This document shows positions 1 through 10,256 of a DNA stretch of 32,698 bases, piece after piece (the first letter of the stretch is position 1; every line of letters starts with the position of its first letter). The DNA is taken from positions 1 through 32,698 of the forward strand of contig JAPLJW010000276.1 of NCBI GenBank assembly GCA_026388365.1, in the 5' to 3' direction. The notes below the pieces were generated by a model, which saw only the letters and a program-made list of their open reading frames with translations, ran no database searches and had not been told where the DNA came from. This DNA comes from Deltaproteobacteria bacterium. GTDB taxonomy: Bacteria > Desulfobacterota > Syntrophia > Syntrophales > UBA5619. A program made the translations under genes and the position numbers.

Positions 1-1615
1 CGACGAGGATCGAGAAGGCCGCCGCCACACCGAGCTCGAGCTCGGTCATCTTCTCGAGGATCCGGACGGTGATCAGCGTCCAGTTGATCGAGATGAGGAA
101 GATCGTCGCGCTGATCGCCGTCATCGACCGGATGAAGACCACGCCTAAGCCCGCGAAGAAGGCGGGGAGGATCAGCGGCAGGGTGATCCGGCGGAAGGTC
201 GTCCCGGAGCTCGCGCCGAGGCTGGAGGAGGCCTCCTCGATCGACGGGTCGATCTGCTGGAGGATCGCCACGGTCGTACGGATCCCCGTCGGACCGTAGC
301 GGAACACATAGCAGGCGATGATGATGGTCGCCGTGCCGGCGAGCATCAGCGGCGGGTCGTTGAAGACCAGCAGGTACGCGATCCCGACGATCGTCCCCGG
401 CAAGGAGTAGTTGATCATGGAGACAATCTCCATCGTCCGCCGGGAGACAAAGTCCTTCTTGCAGACGACGTATCCCACGACGACGCTGTAGATCCCTCCG
501 AGCGGCATCCCGATCCCCGCGATAATGAGCGTGTCGCGGATGGCCTGGAGCCCCTCGGTGAAGACGACGCGGTAGTGCTTCCAGGTGATCGTGAAGTCGG
601 CGCCGAAAGCCTTCACGATCGAGGCATAGAAGAGCAGCACGTAGAAGTAGAGGATCGAGACCGAGATCAGCAGACAGACCGCCAAAAGCAGATACCGCAT
701 CCAGGGCCGGACGCTTTTGATCTCCGTTTTGGCGCCCGCCTTACCCGTGATCATCACGTAGTACTTCCGGCTCACCCAGAACCGCTGGAGGAGAAAGACC
801 GCGAAGGCCGGGACCAGCAGGACAAAGGAGAGAACCGCCCCGCCCTTGAGGTCGAAGAGCCCCGTGATCTGGAGGTAGGCCTGGGTGGGAAGGATGGGAA
901 AGCTGTTTCCCGCGAGGATGAGCGGCGTCGCGAAATCGGCGAGCGACGCGGCAAACAGCAGCAGGAAGGCATTCGCGATTCCCGGTACGGCCAGCGGCAG
1001 CGTCACCGTCCGGAAAACACGCCGGCGGGAGCTTCCCAGGCTGAAGGCCATGTCCTCCACGGTCGGGTCGATCCCGGCAAGGATCGCCTTGAGCGTCAGA
1101 TAGGCAATCGGAAAAAAGGTGATCGTCTCGGAGAAGAGCGTGCTGGGGAGGCCGTAGACGGAGACGTTCGTAAGCCCCAGAAGGTCGTAGGTGATCAGCC
1201 CCCGCGGGCCGAACGAGAAGATCATTGCGATCGCCGTCGTGAAGGGGGGCGAGATCAAAGGGAGGATAACCGCCGCGTCGAGGAAGAAAACCCACCCCTT
1301 GGAAAGGTTCGTCCGGACGGCGGTGTAGGCGAACAGAAACCCGAGGACTGTCCCGCAAAGGCCGACCAGTGTCCCCAGGAGGAGGCTGTTCCAGAGGGCC
1401 TGGCGCTGCATCGGGTCGGCGAGGATCCCCAGCACCCCGGCGAGCGAGAACCTCCCCTCGTCCGTGAAGGTCCGGATGAGGAGGCTCGTAAGCGGGTAGA
1501 CGATGAAGAGGGCCAGGAGCGCCCAGAGGATGATCAGGATCGACAGCAGCAGGGGATCCCGGAGCATCCGCCGGAGGCGGTCCGAAGGGTTCAGCGCGGC
1601 AACGGCATCAGGCAT
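1..1615 (-). CDS. ABC transporter permease, fused double-domain FbpB type (3' part cut by window edge)
   Basis: Reading the minus strand from the ATG at 1615 gives an uninterrupted frame of 538 codons that leaves the window at base 1. It is very hydrophobic and holds two complete binding-protein-dependent permease modules. Each module has an EAA loop, the cytoplasmic site that contacts the ATPase: IDPTVEDMAFSLGSS in the first half and IDPSIEEASSSLGAS in the second. Fused two-module permeases of about 550 residues are typical of the ferric-iron, hexose-phosphate and aminophosphonate branch (COG1178). It lies downstream of, and on the same strand as, the binding-protein gene at 1850-2860, so the two should form one operon, with the ATPase gene probably beyond the left edge. 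The family call is firm; the substrate is unknown. Confidence 0.9.
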   Translation of the reverse strand, partial: MPDAVAALNPSDRLRRMLRDPLLLSILIILWALLALFIVYPLTSLLIRTFTDEGRFSLAGVLGILADPMQRQALWNSLLLGTLVGLCGTVLGFLFAYTAVRTNLSKGWVFFLDAAVILPLISPPFTTAIAMIFSFGPRGLITYDLLGLTNVSVYGLPSTLFSETITFFPIAYLTLKAILAGIDPTVEDMAFSLGSSRRRVFRTVTLPLAVPGIANAFLLLFAASLADFATPLILAGNSFPILPTQAYLQITGLFDLKGGAVLSFVLLVPAFAVFLLQRFWVSRKYYVMITGKAGAKTEIKSVRPWMRYLLLAVCLLISVSILYFYVLLFYASIVKAFGADFTITWKHYRVVFTEGLQAIRDTLIIAGIGMPLGGIYSVVVGYVVCKKDFVSRRTMEIVSMINYSLPGTIVGIAYLLVFNDPPLMLAGTATIIIACYVFRYGPTGIRTTVAILQQIDPSIEEASSSLGASSGTTFRRITLPLILPAFFAGLGVVFIRSMTAISATIFLISINWTLITVRILEKMTELELGVAAAFSILV

Positions 1616-1661
1616 CGTTCACCACATTTCTTATGCAATAAGATGCCCTCGTAAAAAAGTC

Positions 1662-1782
1662 GTCACCCCGGCGAAAGCCGGGGTCCAGTATTTTTGTAAC
1701 TACCGATATTCTGGTTCCCGGCTTTCGCCGGGACGACTTCTGGATTCCGGCCTTCGCCGGAATCCCTCATGCCCCGTGGGGC
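1662..1782. repeat. Cluster of palindromic intergenic repeats (paired 27-nt arms plus hairpins)
   Basis: Two 27-nt arms in inverted orientation (1662-1688 and 1711-1737) are separated by 22 AT-rich bases. Each arm is itself a hairpin: CCCCGGC-GAAA-GCCGGGG and CCCGGC-TTTC-GCCGGG. A third hairpin with a perfect 10-bp stem follows (1742-1751 with 1756-1765), then GCCCCGTGGGGC at 1771-1782. The arms start GTCA and end CCAG, like the repeat at 32229-32297. It lies between a binding-protein gene and its permease gene, where it could stabilise the upstream mRNA or limit readthrough. Confidence 0.85.
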
Positions 1783-1849
1783 AGCACGAAGACGATCATC
1801 AGGGCACTTCGACTTTTACGAGGCCGTCAAATAAGAGGACAGCCTATTT

Positions 1850-2860
1850 TCAGGGCAGGACGTCCTTGATCCAACGCTCCACGATCCGCTTGCGATTCTG
1901 GCCGGCCCACTCCTCGTCGATCGGGAAAATCTTGGCGTCCTTGAGGATCTCGGCCAGACTTGCTTCGGTTTTGACCGCCGGATGGGCCGGGATAAAGTTG
2001 ATCTTGTACGGGGCGTAGAAGTTCTGCATCTGCGCGCTTGTGGACCAGTCGATCAGCTTCTTGCCGACCGCGGGATTCTTGGCCCCCTTGAGCAGGGCGA
2101 TGGCCTCGACGGAGGTGCCGATCCCCTCCTTCGGGAAGGAGATCGCCACATCATAGCCTTCCTGCCTCGTTTTCAGGGCATCAACGATGAAGAAGATTCC
2201 CGCGCCCGCCTGGGCGAGGCCGACGGGAATGGTCCCGCCGCCACCGCTTTTGGTGTAGACTTGAACATTCTGGCGGAGTTTTTTCATGTAGTCGAAGCCT
2301 TTGTTCTCATCGCGGCCGTAGACCTCGAGGATCGAGAAGATCCGGGTGACCGCCGTTCCGGAGGTCCGGGCGTCGGCCATCTGGAGCATCCCCTTGTAGG
2401 CGGGATTGAGCAGGTCGTCCCACGAGGCGGGCGGGTTCAGCCCTTTTTCCTTGAGGAACTTTTTGTTGCTCATGAAGACGAGCGGATCGTCGGCGATCCC
2501 GACCCAGTAACCCTGGGGGTCTTTGAAGCGGGGGGCGAGTTCGTTGAAGGTTTTCGGCTTGTAGGGTTCGAAGACCCCCTCCTTGATCCCGGCAATGTGG
2601 GTCTCCACCGGGCCGCCGAAGAGGACGTCCACGCGCGGGTTGTTCTTCTCGGCGATAATCCGGGCCAGGGCCTCGCCCGAGGAGAAACGGATGAAATTCA
2701 CTTTGATGCCGGTTGCCTTCTCGAATTCCTGAAACATCGGCCGGGCCCAGTTCTCCGGCCAGATGGAATAGGCGTTCAGGGTCTCCTCCGCCACCGCGGC
2801 GCTGAAAGCAAAAAAGACGGATAAAACCAACATGATGCACAGCATTCCCCATCGCTTCAT
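1850..2860 (-). CDS. ABC transporter periplasmic binding protein, FbpA/AfuA type (COG1840)
   Basis: This 336-residue exported protein starts at the ATG at 2860, chosen because AAAGGAGG lies just upstream and a typical signal peptide follows: a Lys-Arg start, a hydrophobic core and a cleavage region FSAAVAEE. Farther-upstream starts in the same frame would add about 100 residues with no signal sequence. The mature protein has the extracellular-binding-protein pattern of COG1840, including SGEALARI, VDVLFGG, PASWDDLLNPAYKG and a C-terminal FIPAHPAV. Proteins of this group bind ferric iron, hexose phosphates, phosphoglycerate or aminophosphonates. I do not see the adjacent Tyr-Tyr pair that classical FbpA uses for iron, so iron is not assured. 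It is the first gene of an operon with the permease at 1-1615 and has its own promoter at 2935-2964. Confidence 0.88.
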   Translation of the reverse strand: MKRWGMLCIMLVLSVFFAFSAAVAEETLNAYSIWPENWARPMFQEFEKATGIKVNFIRFSSGEALARIIAEKNNPRVDVLFGGPVETHIAGIKEGVFEPYKPKTFNELAPRFKDPQGYWVGIADDPLVFMSNKKFLKEKGLNPPASWDDLLNPAYKGMLQMADARTSGTAVTRIFSILEVYGRDENKGFDYMKKLRQNVQVYTKSGGGGTIPVGLAQAGAGIFFIVDALKTRQEGYDVAISFPKEGIGTSVEAIALLKGAKNPAVGKKLIDWSTSAQMQNFYAPYKINFIPAHPAVKTEASLAEILKDAKIFPIDEEWAGQNRKRIVERWIKDVLP

Positions 2861-3189
2861 CGCAAAACCTCCTTTCGTAAAAAAGAACCCAGATTGAATT
2901 GATAATTGATAAGGCATTGCTTTTTGACGGCCGGAGCATAATCCGAGATCGTTATGTACGTCAAGGGGAAACTTGCGCCATGTCAAGCCAAAATGCCGCA
3001 AAATGTTGGCTGCCGTACCGAAGATTACGGAAAGGATGCGGCGAAACGACTCTGGCCTTGGAAAATTTGAGTAAACAACATGCTTACTAATCTTTTTGCC
3101 CGTCACGAAGGCCGTTTTGGGTATCATCCAAACAGACCTCTCCCGCACACCTGGAATCATCTTCGGAGATTCTCCGAATTCTCGAAGCG
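2861..3189. other. Intergenic region carrying the binding-protein promoter
   Basis: This stretch separates the FbpA-like gene from the IS91 remnant. Next to the gene it holds the Shine-Dalgarno, leader and sigma-70 promoter annotated separately. From about 2970 to 3189 I see no convincing gene, repeat or RNA; it may be flank or sub-terminal sequence of the IS91-type element. Confidence 0.5.
2935..2964 (-). promoter_or_regulatory. Sigma-70 type promoter of the FbpA-like operon
   Basis: On the minus strand TTGACG (2964-2959) is followed after 18 bases by TATGCT (2940-2935). The -35 box is preceded by CCC, as at the ugpB promoter. The transcribed leader after the -10 contains GCxxTGCCTTATCAAT, which closely resembles the ugpB leader. 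Confidence 0.6.
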
Positions 3190-4320
3190 TTATGCTTGGA
3201 CGTATGCATCCCAGGAATATTCAGGGTCCCGATAAAGGTGATCGTCTTTGCGGGGAAGTTGAGAGACATCATCCATGACGTATGGGGCAGCCAGACTGCC
3301 TGTGCTAAGTGTGCCGACAGGCGGATCATGGATTTTTGGCAGCGGCCTGGCCCTTGCCAGCCATAATCCCAGGTGTTCGAGGATGGCCCGGATTACCTGA
3401 CCGTCTTCGATGAAGCTGATGATCCGCATGGTCCCCCGGCACTTCGGACAGACCAGGGGATCGACTTCGTAGATTTTCTGAATCAAACGCGCCCAGTTCC
3501 GCCGGAAGGTTTTTTCATGCCCCTGTGATTCGAGAATGCAGGGGATAGCCTCATCGCTGCCTTCCTTCTGCCGCTTTCCCCGTGAGGCATTGCTGGACCA
3601 GCCGTAATACCTGACCATCTGCTCTCCCCGGTTCGGGATGTGCGAACACATCGCGGCCAGCCATTCCAGCGCAGGGAAGTTCCTGGTTGTCGCGCCGTCC
3701 TTGGATGTATAAACGACCGTCCCCTCTTGATCCAGGTACTGCATTCTTTCCTGGGAGAAGGACGCCCGGATGATGTAACGGGCCAGGTTCTCCATGGCCG
3801 TATCATCGTCGGGCGAGATGCGGTTGCCGCAGAAAACGTTGAAGCCGGAATGCCGCCATGTTGAAAGCATGGCGATCATCTCCTTCGTGATCTTTCCCTT
3901 GTCCAGAAGCATCCTGAACACCTTGTGCCGGAAAATGGCCTCCAGCTTTTTCAGTTCCAGCGGTGGGGCGACACGGAACATGCCGTCGTCTCCATAGAAG
4001 CAGCCGTCGGTGACGAGGATGTGGCAGTGGGGGTTGAATCCAAGGAAATCGCCAAAAGTCTGGATGGCAATTGCGGCGCCGGGGATGGGATCGTTTTCAG
4101 GAACCGCATCCTGGATAAAGACCTTTAGGGATTCCCAGGCGCAGCGGCTGAGATCGGCAAGAAGCTTCCGGTCATAGAGGAAATACCTACGGAGGATTTT
4201 CGGGATACTGAATACGAAATGACTGTGAGGGATCTTTTTGAGGACATCCATGCAGAACCATTCCCCGAATTCCACCACGCGTTTCTGATGACATGATGGG
4301 CAAAAGTGGCGGCGCTTGCA
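3190..4320 (-). pseudogene. IS91-family (HUH) transposase remnant, N-terminus lost
   Basis: The open frame down to 3190 encodes a Y2-type IS91/IS801 transposase. It has the HUH metal motif FNPHCHILVTDG, a later YIIRASFSQERM segment of the catalytic region, and the family's C-terminal zinc-knuckle-like VDPLVCPKCRGTMRI. The first intact part is the end of the N-terminal zinc-binding domain, CKRRHFCPSCHQKR, encoded from 4320. The codon just before it is TGA, and no upstream frame restores the usual first 80-100 residues, so the gene is truncated or frameshifted. Longest translation from an internal start (GTG at 4278) is 362 residues. The element sits between two ABC operons and ends about 150 bases short of the ugpC stop codon. 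It is probably inactive. Confidence 0.85.
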
Positions 4321-4474
4321 TCAGGGTACAGAGCCGGGTAGCCGCGGTGGCCAATAGCCAGAGGCCGATCCAATGTGCCGGGATTGAATATGGAGTGCAT
4401 GTTCGCCAATTTTTTTTTGTCACTTTTTCAGTGGCAGGTGCTATGCGTTTTGAACACCCAGCTCAAATTTCTAC

Positions 4475-5560
<1,086 letters not shown>

Positions 5561-5648
5561 CTCAACTCCATTAACCCGCATGCCCGGCCATACTTGCGGC
5601 TGGATGCCGCGCCTGCCCGGTACGAAACAGACGACTTTTTCGAAGTCC

Positions 5649-6494
5649 TCATTTTTCTGTTTCCGTCATTCCGCGTATAAACTGCTTCTGCATGAAGATC
5701 ACCACCAGCACCGGCGGCAGCATGGCCAGAATGGTGGAGGCCATGATGATCTGCCACTCGGCCTGTCCCTCGCCCACGTCCAGCATGCGCTTGATGCCGA
5801 TAAGCAGCGTGTAATACTTCTGGTCGCTCGTGATCAACAGCGGCCACAGGTACTGATTCCAGCCATAGATGAATAGGATCACGAACAGGGCGGCGATGGA
5901 CGTGCGCGACATCGGCAGCAGGATGTCAAAAAAGAAGCGCATGGGCCCGCCGCCGTCGATGCGGTGAGCTTCGCACAGCTCTTCGGGCACCGTCATGAAA
6001 AACTGGCGGAACAGGAAAGTGGCGGTGGCCGAGGCAATCAGGGGAAAGATCAATCCGGCATAGGAATCGAGCATTTTCAGATTCGCCGCCACCTTGTACG
6101 TCGGCAGGATGCGGACCTCCACGGGCAGCATCAGGGTGATAAAGATCATCCAGAAGAAGACGATCCGCAGCCGGAAGCGGAAGTACACGATGGCGAAGGC
6201 CGCCAGTAGCGAAATGCTGATCTTTCCGAAAGTGATCCCCAGGGCCATGATCAGGCTGTTCAGCATCATCGTGCCGACAGTCGCTCCCACGTCTCGCGGA
6301 CCGACGGTGAGGGCCCGCAGGTAGTTCTCCACCAGGTGGCTTCCGGGTAAAAGCGGAAAGGACTTGCTGACCACTTCGAGGGTGTGGGTCGAAGCGACAA
6401 AGGTCACGTAGATCGGAAAGACCAGGATCAGCGTGCCCAGAATGAGGGTTGCGTGCGTGATAAACGTCAGAACCGGGCGGTGTTCGACCATCAT
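5649..6494 (-). CDS. ugpE: sn-Glycerol-3-phosphate ABC transporter permease UgpE
   Basis: The 281-residue membrane protein has six predicted hydrophobic spans and matches remembered E. coli UgpE along its length, with the same size and near-identical blocks [41 protein letters not shown] and [14 protein letters not shown]. The EAA loop reads [18 protein letters not shown]. It forms the pore with UgpA and couples to UgpC. The start MMVEHRP has GAGG 7 bases upstream, 13 bases after the ugpA stop, which implies translational coupling. Substrates known for the family are glycerol-3-phosphate and glycerophosphodiesters. Confidence 0.94.
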   Translation of the reverse strand: MMVEHRPVLTFITHATLILGTLILVFPIYVTFVASTHTLEVVSKSFPLLPGSHLVENYLRALTVGPRDVGATVGTMMLNSLIMALGITFGKISISLLAAFAIVYFRFRLRIVFFWMIFITLMLPVEVRILPTYKVAANLKMLDSYAGLIFPLIASATATFLFRQFFMTVPEELCEAHRIDGGGPMRFFFDILLPMSRTSIAALFVILFIYGWNQYLWPLLITSDQKYYTLLIGIKRMLDVGEGQAEWQIIMASTILAMLPPVLVVIFMQKQFIRGMTETEK

Positions 6495-6507
6495 GGCCTG
6501 TCCTCAA

Positions 6508-7389
6508 TCAGTAATGGACCTTGCGTTCGATGAAACGAAACTGGACCACGGTGAACATGATCACCACGATCATCAGAATCACGGACTGGGCCGCCGAGCC
6601 CCCGAGGTCCAGGTTGATGAAACCGTCGTTGAACACCTTGTACACTAGGATGTTCGTGGCATAGTTGGGTCCACCGCGGGTGATGGCGTGAATCACGCCG
6701 AAGGTATCGAAAAAGGCGTAGACGATGTTGACCACAATCAGGAAAAACATGGTGGGCGAGAGCAGCGGGAACACGATGGTCCAGAAGCGCCGCCAGGGAC
6801 CGGCGCCGTCGATGGCGGCGGCCTCGATAAAGGAATGCGGGATGGCCTGAAGCCCGGCCAGGAAGAACAGGAAGTTGTAGGAGATCTCACGCCAAGCCGC
6901 CGCGATGATGACGAGGCTCATGGCCTGCGTCCCGTTCAGGGTGTGGTTCCAGTCCACTCCGGCTTTTTTCATAATAAAAGCCACCATGCCCACGGTCGGG
7001 TTGAACAGGAAGAACCACAGGACGCCGGCCACGACCGGCGCCACCGCATAGGGCCAGATGATCAGCGTCTTGTAAACGGTGGCGCTGCGCAGGGTGCGGT
7101 CGGCCATGACGGCGAGCAGCATCGCCACGGAGAGCGCGGCCCCGGCAACGGCGGAGCTGAAGATGAGTGTCACGCGGAACGAATCGAGATACGCCGCGTT
7201 GGCGAAAAGGTCCTTAAAGTTGTCAAACCAGACGAAAGCGGATGCGGTCCCGAAAGCGTCCTCCTGCAAAAAGGACTGCAACAGCGCCTGGGAAGCGGGC
7301 CAGATGAAGAACACAAGCGTGATGATGATCTGGGGGGCGACCAGGACGTAGGGCAGAATCCTGTTTTTGAAAACGACCCGTTTTTCCAT
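6508..7389 (-). CDS. ugpA: sn-Glycerol-3-phosphate ABC transporter permease UgpA
   Basis: This 293-residue polytopic protein matches E. coli UgpA (295 residues) from the start ([19 protein letters not shown]) through [17 protein letters not shown], the EAA loop [31 protein letters not shown] and the end [13 protein letters not shown]. It pairs with UgpE as the heterodimeric channel. The ATG at 7389 has only a weak Shine-Dalgarno. It is separated from ugpB by 119 bases that hold a long hairpin (7419-7460), so the permease genes are probably made at lower levels than the binding protein. Confidence 0.94.
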   Translation of the reverse strand: MEKRVVFKNRILPYVLVAPQIIITLVFFIWPASQALLQSFLQEDAFGTASAFVWFDNFKDLFANAAYLDSFRVTLIFSSAVAGAALSVAMLLAVMADRTLRSATVYKTLIIWPYAVAPVVAGVLWFFLFNPTVGMVAFIMKKAGVDWNHTLNGTQAMSLVIIAAAWREISYNFLFFLAGLQAIPHSFIEAAAIDGAGPWRRFWTIVFPLLSPTMFFLIVVNIVYAFFDTFGVIHAITRGGPNYATNILVYKVFNDGFINLDLGGSAAQSVILMIVVIMFTVVQFRFIERKVHY

Positions 7390-7418
7390 ATGCGCTCACA
7401 TCATCTGTGCACCGGATG

Positions 7419-7460
7419 AAATTCCCCTTGCCCTCTTTAGCAAAGGGGGCAAGGGGATTT
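7419..7460. repeat. Long hairpin between ugpB and ugpA
   Basis: Arms 7419-7438 and 7442-7460 are almost fully complementary (CCCCTTGCCC with GGGGGCAAGGGG, extended by AAAT and TTT pairs), with a 3-nt loop, one extra base and one mismatch. It belongs to the CCCCCTTTGCTAAAGGGGG type of intergenic palindrome. In position it resembles REP hairpins that protect the 3' end of binding-protein mRNA. Confidence 0.8.
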
Positions 7461-7508
7461 TTCAGAACGCTCCAATAAGTCTACCAAGAAATTGTGTTCT
7501 GAACGCCG

Positions 7509-8834
7509 CTATTTGTTGGCTTTTTCGAATTTCCGCAGCGACTCGTTGCCGGCCTTGACGGCATCATCCAGACCCTGCTTGGCCGTTTTCTGACCCGAGA
7601 AAATCGCCTCGAACTCGTTGTCCATGATGTCACGGGTCATGGCATGATCGCCGAAACGCAGCCCCTTGGAGTTCGGGGTCGGCTTGTTCAGGGTCATCTG
7701 TTTGAGCGAGGTCTCGGTGCCAGGATTCTTTTCATAGAACCCCTGCTTCTTGGTCAGCTCGTAAGCCGCCAGGGTAATGGGCAGGTAACCCGTGGCCTGA
7801 TGCCAGTCGGCCATCACCTCGGGCTTGGACAGGTAGTTGAAGAAGGCGGCCACCCCCTTGTAATCGGCGGCCTCGTGGCCTTTGAGCACCCACAGGCTGG
7901 CGCCGCCGATGATGGTGTTCTGGGGGGCACCCTTCACGTCCGGCCAGTAGGGTAGCATGGCGGTGCCGAAATCGAACTTGCAGGTTTTCTTGAACCCGGC
8001 ATACCCGGCGGAGGACTCGGTGTACATTGCCACTTCTCCCGACGAGAACTTGGCATTGCCCAAGTTGGTCCGGCCGCCATAAACAAAAACCTTATCCTTC
8101 TGCCAATCGGCCAGTTGCTGGAAGTGCTTCACCTGCAGTGGACCGTTGAATTGGTAGACGGCATCCAGGCCACCGAACCCGTTGTCTTTGGTGCCGATGG
8201 GCACGTTGTGCCAAGTGCTCAGGTTTTCAATGTGAATCCAGCCGTTCCAGGCGGATGAAAAACCGGCCTGGCACACGCCGGCCGCCACCAGCTTCTTGGA
8301 AATCTCGGCCAGAACGGGCCATGAAATCGGTGGCTTTTCAGGGTCGAGGCCGACCTTTCTGAACATGTCTTTGTTGTAATAGAGGACAGGGGTCGAGCTG
8401 TTGAAGGGCATGGACAGCATCTTGCCGTCGCGGGTGCTGTAGTATCCGGTGACCGTGGGCAGGTAGGCGCCGGGGTCGAACGGCAGGCCGGATTCCTTCA
8501 TGACCTCGTAGACGGGTTTGATGGCGCCCTTGGCCGCCATCATGGTTGCCGTGCCCACTTCGAACACCTGCAGGATGTGCGGCGGGGTCTTGGAACGAAA
8601 GGCTGCGATACCGGCATTCATGGTGTCCGAGTAATTGCCTTTGTACGTCGCCACCACCTGGTACTGGCTCTGGGATTTGTTGAACCCGTCACAGATTTCG
8701 TTCACCTTCTCCCCGAGGGCGCCGCCGTGGGCGTGCCACCAGTTGACGGTGACCGGGGCTGCCAATGCCAATCCCGGCAGCACCATCAGGGCCACCACCG
8801 CCAAGGCCATTCTGCATTTCCGCAAGTGTTTCAT
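7509..8834 (-). CDS. ugpB: sn-Glycerol-3-phosphate-binding protein UgpB
   Basis: The 441-residue exported protein is the first gene of ugpB-A-E-C. The start at 8834 (MKHLRKC) is chosen over 8852 because GAGGAGG sits just upstream and the signal peptide, ending GLALA-APV, then begins correctly. Blocks shared with E. coli UgpB include YKGNYSDTMNAGIAAFR, EVGTATMMAAKGAIKPVY, PFNSSTPVLYYNKDMFRK, GGASLWV, GYLPIT and the C-terminal KGLRFGDHAMTRDIMDNE. It delivers glycerol-3-phosphate or related phosphodiesters to UgpAE. A near-consensus promoter lies at 8884-8912, and an insertion sequence begins 17-20 bases beyond its -35 box, which may have removed upstream activator sites. Confidence 0.94.
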   Translation of the reverse strand: MKHLRKCRMALAVVALMVLPGLALAAPVTVNWWHAHGGALGEKVNEICDGFNKSQSQYQVVATYKGNYSDTMNAGIAAFRSKTPPHILQVFEVGTATMMAAKGAIKPVYEVMKESGLPFDPGAYLPTVTGYYSTRDGKMLSMPFNSSTPVLYYNKDMFRKVGLDPEKPPISWPVLAEISKKLVAAGVCQAGFSSAWNGWIHIENLSTWHNVPIGTKDNGFGGLDAVYQFNGPLQVKHFQQLADWQKDKVFVYGGRTNLGNAKFSSGEVAMYTESSAGYAGFKKTCKFDFGTAMLPYWPDVKGAPQNTIIGGASLWVLKGHEAADYKGVAAFFNYLSKPEVMADWHQATGYLPITLAAYELTKKQGFYEKNPGTETSLKQMTLNKPTPNSKGLRFGDHAMTRDIMDNEFEAIFSGQKTAKQGLDDAVKAGNESLRKFEKANK

Positions 8835-8883
8835 GGGTTCCTCCTCTTTCAATTATTGATAAGACGCTGCTTTCGGCGGCGGA

Positions 8884-8912
8884 AATATAGCGGGGTTGTT
8901 TTTGCTTGTCAA
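8884..8912 (-). promoter_or_regulatory. Near-consensus sigma-70 promoter of ugpBAEC
   Basis: On the minus strand a perfect -35 TTGACA (8912-8907) is followed after exactly 17 bases by TATATT (8889-8884). The leader after it shares the GCxGxxTCTTATCAAT pattern with the promoter at 2935-2964. The promoter is strong enough to act without an activator. Confidence 0.85.
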
Positions 8913-8931
8913 GGGATATTTTGGGCCCGAA

Positions 8932-9000
8932 TTGCCTCATAATAAATGTTACCCAAGGAGGGTTTAAAAAGGGATCGTTGACTCATAATTCGATGTTACC
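8932..9000. repeat. Left IS end: two tandem copies of the terminal motif
   Basis: The outer copy (8932-8953) and inner copy (8977-9000) share the pattern TTGxCTCATAA-N(0-4)-ATGTTACC. The same two-copy layout occurs inverted at the right end. They are probably paired transposase binding sites. Confidence 0.75.
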
Positions 9001-9030
9001 GAACATCAGCTTCCCAAAGGAGGGATAATT

Positions 9031-10191
9031 ATGAGTCCACAGTCCAAACGAGAGTATCGTGAGAGGGTTCATTTACGATATAAAAATGCTTCCCATCACG
9101 AAAAAACTACCATCCTTGATGAATTCTGCGCCACCTGCGGATGTCACCGTAAACATGCCATCAGGGTCCTAAGGGGATTCAAACGTTTTACCAGACCAAA
9201 GCCAAAAAGAAGGGGGAAACCTCCCGTTTATCAGAACGAGACGATCATCAACCCCCTGAAAGCAATCTGGCTTACCGCGAATCTCCCCTGTTCAAAACGT
9301 CTCAAGGTCATGCTGCCGATCTGGCTGCCTAAATATGTTGAGCTCTTCGGCGAACTCTCCGCAGATGTTACCCAGGCCCTCTTGAAAATCTCTCCTCCCA
9401 CCATAGATCGAATTCTTAAACCAATCCGAATCCACTACACAAAACGGGGCCGGTCTACCACGAAGCCGGGAACCCTCTTACGAAAACAAATCCCCATCAA
9501 AACCAATCAATGGGATGAATCCAGACCGGGCTTCCTCGAAGCCGATACCGTCGCCCATTGCGGCACCTCCACCGCCGGTATGTACACCAATACCATCGAC
9601 TTCGTCGATATCGCCACCGGCTGGACCGAACAACGCGCCGTCTGGGGAACCGGCGAAACCGGCACCCTTCAACAAATCAAACACATCGAAAAAACCCTCC
9701 CGTTCCTTCTCCTCGGCTTCGATTGCGACAACGGCCGTGAGTTCCTCAACCGAACCCTCCTGAAACACTTCACCCAAAGAAAACAACCCGTCCAGTTCAC
9801 CAGAAGCAGGGCCTATCATAAAGATGACAACGCCCATGTCGAACAGAAAAACTGGACCCACATCAGACAGTGGCTAGGATACGACCGCTTAGGTAAACAA
9901 AAAACCGTCCCCCTCCTCAACAAACTCTATACCCAGGAATGGAGACTCTTCCACAACTTCTTCTGCCCCTCCGTAAAACTCATTGATAAAGAACGTATCG
10001 GATCCAAAACCGTCAAACACCATGACGCCCCCAAAACCCCTTACCAGAGAATCATGGAATCACCCCATATCCAGGAATCCGTCAAACTCTCCCTCTCCAA
10101 ACAACTTGAAAACCTCAACCCGTTTCTGTTAAGAAAAACCATGGATAAAAAAATGAAAACAATCTTCTCCATAAACAACAAAAACCGGTAA
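9031..10191 (+). CDS. IS transposase, rve-type DDE integrase fold
   Basis: The 386-residue transposase starts at 9031 after AAGGAGG. The N-terminal third is basic with an HTH-like region (CHRKHAIRVLRGF). A retroviral-integrase core follows with the catalytic triad in LEADTVAH (Asp about 172), DCDNGREF (Asp about 233) and NAHVEQKNW (Glu about 271). The final D-to-E spacing of 37 residues is close to the classic D,D-35-E. No frameshift is seen, so it looks functional. I think it belongs with the IS481-like or ISNCY integrase-core elements but cannot settle the family by eye. The stop codon overlaps the inner copy of the right terminal motif. Confidence 0.9.
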   Translation: MSPQSKREYRERVHLRYKNASHHEKTTILDEFCATCGCHRKHAIRVLRGFKRFTRPKPKRRGKPPVYQNETIINPLKAIWLTANLPCSKRLKVMLPIWLPKYVELFGELSADVTQALLKISPPTIDRILKPIRIHYTKRGRSTTKPGTLLRKQIPIKTNQWDESRPGFLEADTVAHCGTSTAGMYTNTIDFVDIATGWTEQRAVWGTGETGTLQQIKHIEKTLPFLLLGFDCDNGREFLNRTLLKHFTQRKQPVQFTRSRAYHKDDNAHVEQKNWTHIRQWLGYDRLGKQKTVPLLNKLYTQEWRLFHNFFCPSVKLIDKERIGSKTVKHHDAPKTPYQRIMESPHIQESVKLSLSKQLENLNPFLLRKTMDKKMKTIFSINNKNR

Positions 10192-10256
10192 CATTTTTTA
10201 TGAGTCAACGTTACCCAAAATCTCTCCCCCTTCGGTAACATTTATTTATGAGGCAA
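10187..10256. repeat. Right IS end: two tandem copies of the terminal motif
   Basis: The inner copy (10187-10209) and outer copy (10234-10256) both read GGTAACAT-N-ATGAG(T/G)CAA. They mirror the left end. Confidence 0.75.

Noticed and set aside
575..1654. Long plus-strand frame of 359 codons
   Set aside because: It is the antisense of the double-domain permease gene; its product is a low-complexity Arg/Glu/Gly chain typical of shadow frames in high-GC DNA.
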